A stretch of 33,369 bases of DNA from contig JANXSE010000180.1 of assembly GCA_025356695.1 (NCBI GenBank), positions 1-33,369 on the forward strand. The letters run 5' to 3'. Below the pieces are notes generated by a model that was not told the origin of the DNA, did no database searches, and saw only the letters and a program-made list of their open reading frames with translations. Every line of letters begins with the position of its first letter. Positions within the stretch are counted from its first letter, which is position 1. The position numbers and the translations under genes are program-made. The DNA comes from Betaproteobacteria bacterium. GTDB lineage: Bacteria; Pseudomonadota; Gammaproteobacteria; Burkholderiales; SG8-41. Below, one piece after another: positions 1-8,059 of the stretch.

Positions 1-1661
1 GGGTTCTTCACATACGCATTGGCGCGCAGGTAGAACCACCAGTTGAGGACCAGGCACAACGCGTAGAACGCCGCAAAACCGTACATTGCGAACTGCGGCG
101 TGCCGGCCTTGATCTGGTCGCCGATCACGATCGGCGCGACAAAGGCGCCGTAGGCGGCGATCGCCGAGGTCCAGCCCAGCACCGGGCCGGCCTGCGTGCG
201 GTCGAAAATCACGCCGATGGTGCGGAAGGTCGAACCGTTGCCGATACCGCTGGCAAAGAACAGCAGCATGAACAGGCCGAGGAACAGCGGGAAGTGCGCC
301 TCAGGGGTCGCCGAGCCGTAGGCCTGCATCATCACGTAGCCCACCGCGACCGAGGCGAACACCATGACCGCCGAAATGATCTGGGTGACGATCGAACCGC
401 CGACCTTGTCGGAGATCCAGCCGCCGAGCGGCCGCACCGCCGCACCGACAAAGGGACCGATCCACGCATAGGCGAGAACGCTCGGTGCATTCGGATTGTT
501 CAGCGTGTGCTGCATGACGCCGTTGGCATCGGGCAGATGGCTGACGCCGAAGATCACCTTCATCGACAGCGGCAGCGCCATCGAGAAGCCGATGAACGAG
601 CCGAAGGTCACGATGTAGAGCGCTGTCATCGACCAGGTATGCTTGTTACTGAAGATTTCGAACTGCTTGCTGACACCCGCCTTCATCGGACCGAAGGCCG
701 CAAGCTTCATCACTACCAGCGCGCTGACAATATCGAGCGGAATCGCCACCCACATGCTGATGAGGCCGACACCGGTCGGCTTCGGCAGGTACAAATAGAG
801 GCCGAGGATGGAAGGTATGAAGGCCAGCGTGTAGAGGTAGGTGATCTTGGCGAAGGCAACGACCGGATGGCCGGTGGCCGGCGAGACCGTCTTCAGATTG
901 TTCATGCCGAACCAGCACAGAATCGACAGCGGCACCAGCGACAGCACCCACGCAAAGCCGGCGTTCTGGATATAGGTTTGCGTGCCGGCGGCGATCTTGC
1001 CGAAAATCCAGCCGCTGTCCTTGATCAGCGTCATCGGCTCGCCGCCGAGGGTGCCGAAGATTCCGACGGTCATCACCAGCGGGATCACAATCTGCATGGT
1101 GGTCACGCCGAAGTTGCCCAAGCCCGCATTCAGACCCAGCGCCGTGCCCTGCAGCCGCTTCGGGAAGAAGGTGCTGATGTTGGACATCGAGCTGGCGAAG
1201 TTGCCGCCGCCCACGCCGCACCACAGTGCCATCAACTGGAACGCCCACAGCGGCCAGTCCTTGTGCTGCAACACGATGCCGGTGCCCAGCGCCGGGGCGA
1301 GCAGCATCGCGGTAGTCAGGAAAATGGTGTTGCGCCCGCCGGCGAGGCGGATCAGGAACGAGGCCGGGATGCGCATGGTTGCGCCGGAGATGCCGGCAAT
1401 CGCGGTCAGCGTGAACAACTCGGCCTGGGTGAACGGGAAGCCGAGGTTGAGCATCTGCACGGTGATGATGCCCCACATGCCCCAGACGGCGAAGCCGCAC
1501 AGCAGTGCCGGCACCGAGATCCACAGGTTGCGGTAGGCAATACCCTTGCCCCGCGTTTCCCAGAAGGCGTTGTCTTCAACATCCCACTTTTCGATGTCGC
1601 TCGAGCGGCGGTTCGCCGCGCCCTGCGTGCTTGCCGAACCGGCTGCTTCTTGATTGCTCAT
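1..1661 (-). CDS. narK2: NarK-family nitrate/nitrite transporter, type II-like (3' end beyond window)
   Basis: This is a major-facilitator inner-membrane transporter of the nitrate/nitrite porter family, expected to import nitrate and/or export nitrite during nitrate respiration. The reading frame starts with ATG at 1659-1661 and stays open to base 1, giving 553 codons. The sequence already ends in a TM12-like segment, so only a few residues are probably missing. Visible hallmarks are the nitrate signature after TM4 (GGGNFASSMSNISTFFPK, about residues 151-168, followed by QGTALGLNAGLGN) and GGWISDKVGG at about 413-422. There are two arginines, R97 (TMRIPAS) and R410 (AAVRPLGG), at the places where E. 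coli NarK uses R89 and R305 to bind nitrate (family knowledge). A GGA lies about 7-9 bases before the ATG, so the ribosome site is modest. The gene begins 57 bp after narK1 and is probably co-transcribed with it. Assignment to the antiporter subtype is inferred from its position and its divergence from narK1. Confidence 0.93.
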   Translation of the reverse strand, partial: MSNQEAAGSASTQGAANRRSSDIEKWDVEDNAFWETRGKGIAYRNLWISVPALLCGFAVWGMWGIITVQMLNLGFPFTQAELFTLTAIAGISGATMRIPASFLIRLAGGRNTIFLTTAMLLAPALGTGIVLQHKDWPLWAFQLMALWCGVGGGNFASSMSNISTFFPKRLQGTALGLNAGLGNFGVTTMQIVIPLVMTVGIFGTLGGEPMTLIKDSGWIFGKIAAGTQTYIQNAGFAWVLSLVPLSILCWFGMNNLKTVSPATGHPVVAFAKITYLYTLAFIPSILGLYLYLPKPTGVGLISMWVAIPLDIVSALVVMKLAAFGPMKAGVSKQFEIFSNKHTWSMTALYIVTFGSFIGFSMALPLSMKVIFGVSHLPDANGVMQHTLNNPNAPSVLAYAWIGPFVGAAVRPLGGWISDKVGGSIVTQIISAVMVFASVAVGYVMMQAYGSATPEAHFPLFLGLFMLLFFASGIGNGSTFRTIGVIFDRTQAGPVLGWTSAIAAYGAFVAPIVIGDQIKAGTPQFAMYGFAAFYALCLVLNWWFYLRANAYVKN

Positions 1662-1718
1662 AGTCGTTCCAGTTCCCAGGTTTTTTAAATTCGTTGCCCG
1701 CTCAAAATGATCCGTTCG

Positions 1719-2984
1719 TCAGGAGAAATGCATCGGTTCCGGAAACTTGCGCTGTTGCTCGACGTTCTGCGGGCGCACCTCGGTGAAATACATCCACATC
1801 AGGGAGACCCAGACGACGCCAAACATCAGCATGAAAGCGGACGAGCGCACGCCCGTGAGGTCGACCAGCGCGCCGAACATGATCGGCAGAATGAAGCCGC
1901 CCATGCCACCGGCAAGGCCGACCACGCCGGACACCACGCCAATGTTGTGCGGATAGTCGTCAGAGATGTACTTGAACACCGAGGCCTTGCCGATCGCAAA
2001 GGCAATGCCCATCGTGAACATGATGACGGTGAACACGGTCGCGTTGAGCCCGAGTTGAAAGGTCTTCGGACCACTCACGGTCTGGATGGTGAATTCGGTC
2101 TGCGGGTAAGACAGGAAGAACAGGCAGACCAGCGCGATCCACAACACCCACCAGGTGATGGTATGCGCGCCGTATTTGTCGGAGAACCAGCCGCCGATGA
2201 CGCGCAGCACGCCGCCGGGAATGCTGAAGGCCGCCGCGAACAACGCCGCCACCCGGATGTCGAAACCGTACTCGGAAATATAGTACTTGGTCATCCACAG
2301 CGACAGCGCCACGTAGCCGCCGAACACGATTGAATAATATTGGCTGTAGCGCCAGACGGTCGGGTCTTTCAGAACGGCCAGTTGTTCTCTCACCGTTACG
2401 GTCGCGGCGCCGGTGGCGTGCGCATCATCGGTATAGGAAAAAAACCAGAACAGAATCGCTGTTACCAGCATCATCACGGCGTAGACCTGCGGCACCATGT
2501 TCCAGCCGAAGGCCACGACGATACTCGGCGCGACCAGCTTGTTGACCGCCGCGCCGGTGTTGCCGGCGCCGAAAATGCCCATGGCGAGACCCTGACGGTG
2601 CTTGGGAAACCAGCGCGCGCAATAGGCGATGCCGACCGTGAACGAGCCGCCCGCCACGCCGACAAACAATCCGGTCACCAGGAACTGCCAGTATTCGGTG
2701 GCGCGGGAAATCAGCCAGATCGGAAACACCGTCGACAGCATGAGGATGAAAAACACGATGCGGCCGCCGAAGCGGTCGGTCCACATGCCGAGCGGCAGCC
2801 GGATCAGCGAGCCGGTCAGCACCGGCAGAGCCACCAGAATGCCGAACTGCGTTTCATTGAGGCCGAGGTTCTGCTTGATCGGGATGCCGATGACCGCAAA
2901 CATCATCCACACCATGAAACACACCGTAAACGCAGTGGTGCTCGCCGTTACCACGGACCAGCTCTTATATGCCTGAGTTGCCAT
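1719..2984 (-). CDS. narK1: NarK-family nitrate transporter, type I-like
   Basis: This is a 421-residue MFS transporter of the nitrate/nitrite porter family with about 12 membrane segments. It carries the family signature at about residues 109-147 (GVAGGSFTVGIAYCARWFPK, then QGLAMGIFGAGNTG) and the loop motif GGWFSDKYG near 264-272. Candidate nitrate-binding arginines are R62 (SLIRLPLG) and R261 (GVLRVIGG). The frame also allows GTG at 2987, but the ATG at 2982-2984 is preferred because a purine-rich GAGAGAGGGA lies just upstream. It is the first gene of the leftward narK1-narK2 unit. Its upstream region carries a perfect FNR box centred about 41 bp before a plausible start point, so induction under low oxygen is expected. 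In Paracoccus- and Pseudomonas-like systems type I NarK is a proton-linked nitrate importer and type II a nitrate/nitrite exchanger. The same division of labour is inferred here. Confidence 0.93.
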   Translation of the reverse strand: MATQAYKSWSVVTASTTAFTVCFMVWMMFAVIGIPIKQNLGLNETQFGILVALPVLTGSLIRLPLGMWTDRFGGRIVFFILMLSTVFPIWLISRATEYWQFLVTGLFVGVAGGSFTVGIAYCARWFPKHRQGLAMGIFGAGNTGAAVNKLVAPSIVVAFGWNMVPQVYAVMMLVTAILFWFFSYTDDAHATGAATVTVREQLAVLKDPTVWRYSQYYSIVFGGYVALSLWMTKYYISEYGFDIRVAALFAAAFSIPGGVLRVIGGWFSDKYGAHTITWWVLWIALVCLFFLSYPQTEFTIQTVSGPKTFQLGLNATVFTVIMFTMGIAFAIGKASVFKYISDDYPHNIGVVSGVVGLAGGMGGFILPIMFGALVDLTGVRSSAFMLMFGVVWVSLMWMYFTEVRPQNVEQQRKFPEPMHFS

Positions 2985-3016
2985 CACATTCCCTCTCTCT
3001 TGAACTCGCGAAATCG

Positions 3017-3022
3017 AGTTTA
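3017..3022 (-). promoter_or_regulatory. Candidate -10 element of narK1
   Basis: Read on the minus strand this is TAAACT, about 21 bp downstream of the FNR box edge. A transcript would start near 3010, leaving about 26 bases before the ATG, and the FNR dyad centre would sit at about -41. That is the class II FNR activation geometry, in which no good -35 is needed, and none is seen. The call is inferred from spacing only. Confidence 0.55.
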
Positions 3023-3043
3023 GACACGGGGAATCGGTACGAT

Positions 3044-3057
3044 TTGATCCAAATCAA
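3044..3057. promoter_or_regulatory. FNR/ANR-type anaerobic activator binding site
   Basis: TTGATCCAAATCAA matches the consensus half-sites TTGAT-N4-ATCAA at all ten specified positions. It lies in the divergent region between narK1 and the nsrR-like gene. Relative to the narK1 -10 candidate (3017-3022) its centre is at about -41. Relative to the nsrR candidate start (about 3109) it is near -59. This suggests direct class II activation of narK1-narK2 and possibly a class I-like effect on nsrR. The fnr/anr gene itself is not in the window. Confidence 0.85.
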
Positions 3058-3060
3058 CAT

Positions 3061-3083
3061 AAGATGTATTTTTTTTCCATCTT
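3061..3083. promoter_or_regulatory. NsrR-type operator (23-bp dyad)
   Basis: The two ends are AAGATG and CATCTT, perfect inverted repeats separated by 11 bases. The total of 23 bp is exactly the 11-1-11 architecture of NsrR sites (AAGATGYATTT-N-AAATRCATCTT). The left half AAGATGTATTT fits fully, while the inner part of the right half (TTTTC) departs from consensus. The site lies beside the FNR box, and its right half covers the candidate -35 of the nsrR-like gene, which predicts autorepression. It would be at about -62 relative to narK1. Confidence 0.72.
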
Positions 3084-3102
3084 TAAGACATCGCTTTAGA
3101 AT
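3074..3102 (+). promoter_or_regulatory. Candidate nsrR promoter overlapping the NsrR operator
   Basis: TTTCCA (3074-3079) and TAGAAT (3097-3102) are separated by 17 bp and resemble a sigma-70 -35/-10 pair, with a start expected near 3109. The -35 lies inside the NsrR-type dyad, consistent with negative autoregulation. No experimental support is available. Confidence 0.45.
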
Positions 3103-3166
3103 CGTGCACAACACTTAACCGGATTGAATGCGGCGGATCGCCTTGCGCAGACCGCCGGGGATCTTC

Positions 3167-3586
3167 ATGCGTCTGACCAGTTTTACCGACTACACCCTGC
3201 GGGTGCTCCTGTACCTGGGCGCGCACCGGGAGGGAAAACACCTCGTTACCATCGGTGATATTGCGGCCGCCTATGCGATCTCCGAAAATCACCTGATGAA
3301 GGTTGTTCACCACCTGGCCAAAAAGGGGTTCATCGCGACCACCCGCGGCAAAGGCGGCGGCATGCGTCTTGCGCGCCCCCCGGAGCAGATCAATCTCGGC
3401 GATGTCGTGCGCAACACCGAGGAAGACCTCGCCGTGGTGGAATGCTTCCAGACCGGCAACCCGGATTGCCGCATCGCCGCCGATTGCGCGCTGCGCGAAA
3501 CTCTCGGTCACGCCATGCAGGCGTTTCTGGAAGTGCTCGATGACAAAACCATCGCGGACATCCTGAAGCCGCACCGTCAAATCTGA
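3167..3586 (+). CDS. nsrR: Rrf2-family [Fe-S] nitric-oxide-sensing repressor, NsrR-like
   Basis: This is a 139-residue winged-helix regulator of the Rrf2 family. The start MRLTSFTDYTLRVLLYLG is the classic NsrR N-terminus. The recognition region (ISENHLMKVVHHLAKKGFI) and wing (TRGKGGGMRLAR) follow at about residues 39-70. Three cysteines, C93, C101 and C107, form the cluster loop, and D8 matches the aspartate that supplies the fourth ligand to the [4Fe-4S] cluster in Streptomyces NsrR (family knowledge). The C93-x7-C spacing is longer than the x4 to x6 of well-known NsrR proteins. An upstream in-frame ATG at 3128 would add 13 arginine-rich residues that do not fit the family, so 3167 is preferred although its ribosome site is weak. 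It is divergent from narK1 and has an NsrR-type operator over its own promoter. Its expected role is derepressing nitrosative-stress genes. IscR is less likely given the N-terminus and neighbours. Confidence 0.88.
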   Translation: MRLTSFTDYTLRVLLYLGAHREGKHLVTIGDIAAAYAISENHLMKVVHHLAKKGFIATTRGKGGGMRLARPPEQINLGDVVRNTEEDLAVVECFQTGNPDCRIAADCALRETLGHAMQAFLEVLDDKTIADILKPHRQI

Positions 3587-3646
3587 TCGGGATATTCGGC
3601 AACGTCCGCACGCGTTGACGCGGTGTCGTATGCTGTCGCCTGGATG

Positions 3647-3662
3647 GTCTGCCACGGCAGAC
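3647..3662. other. Small hairpin between nsrR and the MgtC/DUF4010 gene
   Basis: GTCTGCC and GGCAGAC form a perfect inverted repeat with almost no loop (effectively a 6-bp stem and 4-base loop). It lies in the 116-bp gap after nsrR. No T-run follows, so it is at most a weak or Rho-assisted end signal. Nothing else is recognised in this gap. Confidence 0.3.
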
Positions 3663-3702
3663 ACGTGTTCGCGAAAACCCCGCACCCCTCTCAGGCGCCC
3701 TC

Positions 3703-4956
3703 ATGTTCGACCAGCTTCTGACCGATCCCGCCGTCATCGGCTTTGCCACCGCCCTGGGAATCGGACTCCTGATCGGTGCCGAGCGTGAACGGCGCAAGGG
3801 CGCAGGGCCGTCGCGCGGTCCCGCCGGCATCCGCACCTTCGCCATCGTTGCGCTGCTGGGCGCCGTCGCCGCACAAATCGGCGATGCCATGCTGGTCACG
3901 GTGCTGCTCGCCGGCGTCACCGGCTTTGTCTGGCAGGCCTATCACCGCCAGTCATCGGCGGACCCGGGCATCACGTCGGAAGCCGCCCTCATTCTCACAG
4001 CATTGCTGGGCGTGCTCGCCATGCAAACGCCGGCCATCGCGGCCGGCGTCGGTGTCATCGTCGCGGTATTGCTCGCCGCGCGCGGCTGGCTGCATTATTT
4101 CGTGCGTCACGCGCTCTCCGAACAGGAGCTGCACGATTTGCTCATGCTGGCGGCGGCCATTCTCGTCATTTTGCCGCTGGTGCCGGATCGCGCCATCGGC
4201 CCTTACGGCGCACTTAATCCGCGCCAGCTGTGGCTGATCGTGGTGGTCATCATGTCGATCGGCGCGACCGGTTACATCGCGCAAAAAATTATCGGCAGCC
4301 GCTTCGGCCTGCCGCTGGCCGGATTGATCGCGGGCTTCGTTTCAAGCGCGGCCGCCATTGGCGCGATGGGCGAATTGGCGCGGCGCACACCGGCGCGGCG
4401 GCGGTCAGCCGCATCCGCGGCGGTATTGTCGACGGTTGCCACCATCGTACAGGCCGGCGTAATTCTGGCCGTCTTGAGCCCGGCGACGCTCGCTACGATG
4501 CGCGTGCCGCTGATCATTGCCGGCGCCACAGCAGCGCTATATGGCGGCATTTTCACCTGGCTCGCCGTGCGGACCGCAACGACTAGCGATGACGCACCTG
4601 CCGGTCGCGCGGTCAATATCGCCTCGGCGTCACTGTTTGCGGCGATCGTTGCCGTAGTGCAGATCATTGCCGCCACCTGTGAAAGTGCTTTTGGCACCGC
4701 CGGGGTGGCGGCGGCCGCCGCCGCCGCCGGCTTCGCCGACGCGCACGCCCCCCTCGCCAGTGTCGCCTCGCTGGTTGAAACCGGCCGCCTGTCGCCGCTG
4801 CAGGCGCAGGTACCGATACTGCTGGCGCTGAGCAGCAACGCCGTTTCAAAAGCCGTCATCGCCGTGACCACCGGCGGACGCGCCTACGGCCTGCCGGTGA
4901 TTGGCGGGCTCGTGCTGGTCATTGCTGCGGCCTGGCTCGGCATGCTGCTACGTTAA
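3703..4956 (+). CDS. MgtC/SapB N-terminal domain plus DUF4010 membrane protein
   Basis: This is a 417-residue, very hydrophobic inner-membrane protein. Residues about 1-135 resemble the MgtC/SapB domain: GFATALGIGLLIGAERER at about 13-30, then RGPAGIRTFAIVALLGA, an arginine-containing turn followed by short helices. The remainder, with about eight hydrophobic segments starting near 145, fits the DUF4010 domain commonly fused to it (for example GSRFGLPLAGLIAGFVSSAA near 198-217 and the closing LLALSSNAVSKAVIAVTTGG). The molecular function of this fused family is not established. The stand-alone MgtC domain is linked to magnesium limitation and ATP-synthase modulation in other bacteria. The gene starts 116 bp after nsrR on the same strand with no convincing ribosome site, so linkage to NsrR control is only possible. 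An alanine-rich stretch near 340 reflects a run of GCC/GCG codons. Confidence 0.82.
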   Translation: MFDQLLTDPAVIGFATALGIGLLIGAERERRKGAGPSRGPAGIRTFAIVALLGAVAAQIGDAMLVTVLLAGVTGFVWQAYHRQSSADPGITSEAALILTALLGVLAMQTPAIAAGVGVIVAVLLAARGWLHYFVRHALSEQELHDLLMLAAAILVILPLVPDRAIGPYGALNPRQLWLIVVVIMSIGATGYIAQKIIGSRFGLPLAGLIAGFVSSAAAIGAMGELARRTPARRRSAASAAVLSTVATIVQAGVILAVLSPATLATMRVPLIIAGATAALYGGIFTWLAVRTATTSDDAPAGRAVNIASASLFAAIVAVVQIIAATCESAFGTAGVAAAAAAAGFADAHAPLASVASLVETGRLSPLQAQVPILLALSSNAVSKAVIAVTTGGRAYGLPVIGGLVLVIAAAWLGMLLR

Positions 4957-5112
4957 CCCGCACGACCGCACCGGTCTGGAGCACGAATAGCGTTATCGTC
5001 GCAAAAAAGTGCGCGCCTGAACCCTGAATCGCTTCAGTCAAACGTTCAAGCGGCGGATTTGGGTCACATTACGGCTATCCGGCTCTGACACTCTCCCGGG
5101 CTCGCTTTTTGC

Positions 5113-5120
5113 AGGAAGGA
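5113..5120 (+). promoter_or_regulatory. Ribosome binding site that fixes the ppc start
   Basis: AGGAAGGA lies six bases before the ATG at 5127. The longer frame starting with TTG at 5109 would read through this site, so the ATG is the better start. Confidence 0.75.
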
Positions 5121-5126
5121 TCGACT

Positions 5127-7898
5127 ATGGAACCGCCCTTAAACACCGCCGCCCCCGTTCGCGTGCTGGCTGACGAACAGTCGCGCGCCGACCGCCGCCT
5201 GCTCGGCAACCTGCTGGGCGAGGTCATCCGCAACCAGGCCGGGCCTGCGACCTTCGACCTGATCGAACGCATCCGGCGCGCGGCGGTCAACTTCCGGCGC
5301 GTTGATGCCGTCACGCCGGCAGGCCAAACCGGCGCCGATGCGCCGGGTGATCTGACGGCGGCACTCGACAGCCTGTCGATCGATGACACGCTGCACGTGG
5401 TGCGCGCATTCAGTTATTTCCTGCATCTGGTCAACATCGTCGACGACGCCGGCGGCGACGCACGCGATGACAGCGGCGCGCCGGCGCCGGGTACGCTGGC
5501 ACGCGCGCTGGTCCGCGCAAAAGATGCCGGCATTGGCGGTGAAGAACTGGTGGCATGGTTTGCGCAGGCGGTGGTGTCGCCCGTGCTGACGGCGCATCCG
5601 ACCGAGGTGCAGCGCCAGAGCATCCTCGACTGCGAACGCGAAATCGCGCACCTGCTCGCGCTGCCCATATCGGCGAGCGCGCGCGAACCCGGGCTGCGCC
5701 GGGAAGTGCTGCGCCTGTGGCTTACGGCAATGCTGCGGCTGACGCGGCTTACCGTCGACGACGAAATCGAAAACGGGCTGGCCTGTTTTCGTCTCACGTT
5801 CTTTGAGCAGTTGCCGCGCCTTTACAGCGGGCTTGAGACATCGCTGGCAAAAATATTCAAGCTCGAAAAAACACCGGCGCTGGCGCCTTTTCTGCGCGTC
5901 GGCACCTGGATCGGCGGTGACCGCGACGGTAATCCCAACGTCAATGCAACGGTGCTCGAACACGCGCTGGCGACACAGGGCCGTGTCGTCTTCGCGCATT
6001 ACCTTGCGGAACTGCGGCTATTAAGCAGCGAGCTTTCGCTGTCGGCGCGCCTGTCGCCAGTGCCGGCGGAGTTGCTGGCATTCGCCGCCGCCGCCGGCGA
6101 CACCTCGCCGCACCGGCTCGACCAGCCGTACCGGCAGGCCTTGATCGGTATCTATACGCGGCTCGCCGCCACCGCCGCCGCGCTGTGCGGGCTGCAGGCG
6201 GCATCGCTTGCACCGGCGGTCAAAGCGCCTTACGCGACGGCCGGCGAATTCGCCGCCGAGCTCGATCTGATCGTCGACGCGCTGGCCGCGCAGGGCGCCG
6301 CGGCGCTGGCCGACGGACGCCTGAAACATCTGCGACGCGCCGCCGATATCTTCGGCTTTCACCTCGCCGCAATCGACCTGCGCCAGAGCTCGGATGAACA
6401 CGCGGCGACGGTGGCCGAACTGCTGGCGAAAGCCGGTGTCGTTGACGATTATTCTGCGCTCGACGAGCCGACGCGCGTGGCGCTGCTCGTGCACGAACTG
6501 TCGGGCAACCGCCCGCTGCGTTCGCCGCATCTCGCCTATTCGGCGCAAACGACATCCGAACTGGCGATACTCAACGTGGTTGCCGAGGCACACCGGCGCT
6601 TCGGCCGCGAGGCCGTGCAGCACTACATCATCTCGCATTGCGAATCGGTGTCCGACCTCCTCGAAGTCTGCATTCTGTTAAAAGAGGTCGGGCTGCTGCG
6701 GCCGGGTGCACAACCGGTGCTGGATCTAGACATCGTGCCGCTGTTCGAAACCATCGTCGACCTTGCCGCCTGCGGCGACATCATGCGCGAGGCCTGCGCG
6801 CTGCCGCTCTACCGCGCCTTGATCGCCGCGCGCGGCGACTGCCAGGAAATCATGCTCGGCTATTCCGACAGCAACAAGGACGGCGGCTATCTGACGTCCC
6901 ACTGGTCGCTCTACAAGGCGGCCACGCAGCTCGTCGAAGTCGTCTGCCGCCAGCAGAACGTGCGATTGCGCCTGTTTCACGGCCGCGGCGGCTCGGTGGG
7001 GCGCGGCGGTGGCCCGAGCTACGAAGCGATTCTGGCGCAGCCGCCGGACAGCGTGCGCGGCATGCTGCGCCTGACCGAACAGGGCGAAGTCATCGCCAGC
7101 AAATACGCCGACCCGGCACGCGGCCGCGCCAACCTCGAAACGCTGGCGGCGGCAACACTCGAAGCCAGCCTGCTGCCGCAACGCGTCGCGCCGGCGGCGG
7201 GCGAGCGCTACTGCGCGATGATGGAAGAATTATCGCAGCGTTCTTTCACCGCCTATCGCGCGCTGATCAGGGAAACGCCCGGCTTCATCGAATACTTCCG
7301 TGCCTCCACGCCGCTGGCGGAAATCGCCGACCTCAATATCGGCAGCCGGCCGTCCTCGCGCAAAGTCACCAACCGCATCGAAGACCTGCGCGCGATCCCC
7401 TGGGTCTTCAGCTGGAGCCAGTGCCGCCTGATCCTGCCGGGCTGGTACGGCTTCGGCAGCGCAGTCGACGGTTTTATCACCGCGCGCAGCGGCAGCCTCG
7501 AAGAACTGCAGGAGATGGCGCGCTGCTGGCCGTTTTTCCACACCATCCTCGCCAACATGGACATGGTGCTGGCCAAAACCGATCTCGGCATTGCGCGGCG
7601 TTACGCCGAACTGGTGCCCGATGTCGCGCAGCGCGAAGCGATCTGGGCGCGTCTGCGCAGCGAATGGGAACTGACGCGCCACTGGTCGCTGGCGATCGCG
7701 CAGCGCAGCGGGTTTCTCGAAAGCGCGCCGGACCTGGCGAACACCATCCGCCACCGCCTGCCCTACCTCGATCCGCTCAATCACCTGCAGATCGAACTGC
7801 TGCGCCGCTACCGCGACGGCGACACCGACGAGCGCACGCGGCGCGCCATCCACCTGACCATCAACGGCGTCGCCGCCGGATTGCGCAACAGCGGCTGA
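5127..7898 (+). CDS. ppc: Phosphoenolpyruvate carboxylase
   Basis: This 923-residue cytosolic enzyme converts PEP and bicarbonate to oxaloacetate and phosphate, replenishing the citric-acid cycle. Hallmarks in order are the catalytic histidine in LTAHPTEVQRQS (H157, equivalent to E. coli H138), GGDRDGNPNV near residue 265, GYSDSNKDGGYLTS near 579, the glycine-rich catalytic loop FHGRGGSVGRGGGPS starting near 617 (H618), IGSRPSSRK near 743, and a C-terminus ending LTINGVAAGLRNSG. The final RNSG replaces the more usual QNTG end but keeps the terminal glycine. The length is normal (880-930). A TTG start six codons earlier is possible but overlaps the ribosome site. It is followed after 161 bp by glgC. 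The 170 bp upstream hold no clear promoter that I can defend. Confidence 0.97.
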   Translation: MEPPLNTAAPVRVLADEQSRADRRLLGNLLGEVIRNQAGPATFDLIERIRRAAVNFRRVDAVTPAGQTGADAPGDLTAALDSLSIDDTLHVVRAFSYFLHLVNIVDDAGGDARDDSGAPAPGTLARALVRAKDAGIGGEELVAWFAQAVVSPVLTAHPTEVQRQSILDCEREIAHLLALPISASAREPGLRREVLRLWLTAMLRLTRLTVDDEIENGLACFRLTFFEQLPRLYSGLETSLAKIFKLEKTPALAPFLRVGTWIGGDRDGNPNVNATVLEHALATQGRVVFAHYLAELRLLSSELSLSARLSPVPAELLAFAAAAGDTSPHRLDQPYRQALIGIYTRLAATAAALCGLQAASLAPAVKAPYATAGEFAAELDLIVDALAAQGAAALADGRLKHLRRAADIFGFHLAAIDLRQSSDEHAATVAELLAKAGVVDDYSALDEPTRVALLVHELSGNRPLRSPHLAYSAQTTSELAILNVVAEAHRRFGREAVQHYIISHCESVSDLLEVCILLKEVGLLRPGAQPVLDLDIVPLFETIVDLAACGDIMREACALPLYRALIAARGDCQEIMLGYSDSNKDGGYLTSHWSLYKAATQLVEVVCRQQNVRLRLFHGRGGSVGRGGGPSYEAILAQPPDSVRGMLRLTEQGEVIASKYADPARGRANLETLAAATLEASLLPQRVAPAAGERYCAMMEELSQRSFTAYRALIRETPGFIEYFRASTPLAEIADLNIGSRPSSRKVTNRIEDLRAIPWVFSWSQCRLILPGWYGFGSAVDGFITARSGSLEELQEMARCWPFFHTILANMDMVLAKTDLGIARRYAELVPDVAQREAIWARLRSEWELTRHWSLAIAQRSGFLESAPDLANTIRHRLPYLDPLNHLQIELLRRYRDGDTDERTRRAIHLTINGVAAGLRNSG

Positions 7899-7991
7899 GC
7901 GGTTGCAGCCGCCGGCGGCGCGTGCGATGCGCGCCCTCTTGTGCGAGATCAAACCGTCAGCGCGCAAAAGCATGGCATGATAGCCAATCAA

Positions 7992-8013
7992 CCTGCGGCG
8001 CACGCGCCGCAGG
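7992..8013. other. Strong hairpin between ppc and glgC
   Basis: CCTGCGGCG and CGCCGCAGG are perfect 9-bp arms around a CACG loop. It lies 93 bp after ppc and 46 bp before glgC. There is no T-run on either strand next to it, so it is not a canonical intrinsic terminator. A Rho-linked end for ppc, an mRNA-stabilising element or a structure in the glgC leader are all possible. Confidence 0.5.
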
Positions 8014-8059
8014 CAGCGAGCAGAAAAACCAACGGCAGGCAGCATAGGCGGAACGAAAG

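Noticed and set aside
294..1688. Long open frame on the plus strand opposite narK2 (464 codons, very rich in Arg/His/Glu/Asp)
   Set aside because: It is antisense to a clear NarK gene, has no family motif and shows the composition expected from the reverse of GC-rich codons.
3128..3166. Upstream ATG adding 13 residues to the NsrR-like protein
   Set aside because: The family begins at MRLTSFTDY, and the extra arginine-rich stretch would displace the D8 ligand position.
7992..8013. Hairpin after ppc as an intrinsic terminator
   Set aside because: The stem is strong but has no T-run on either side, so it is listed only as a hairpin.
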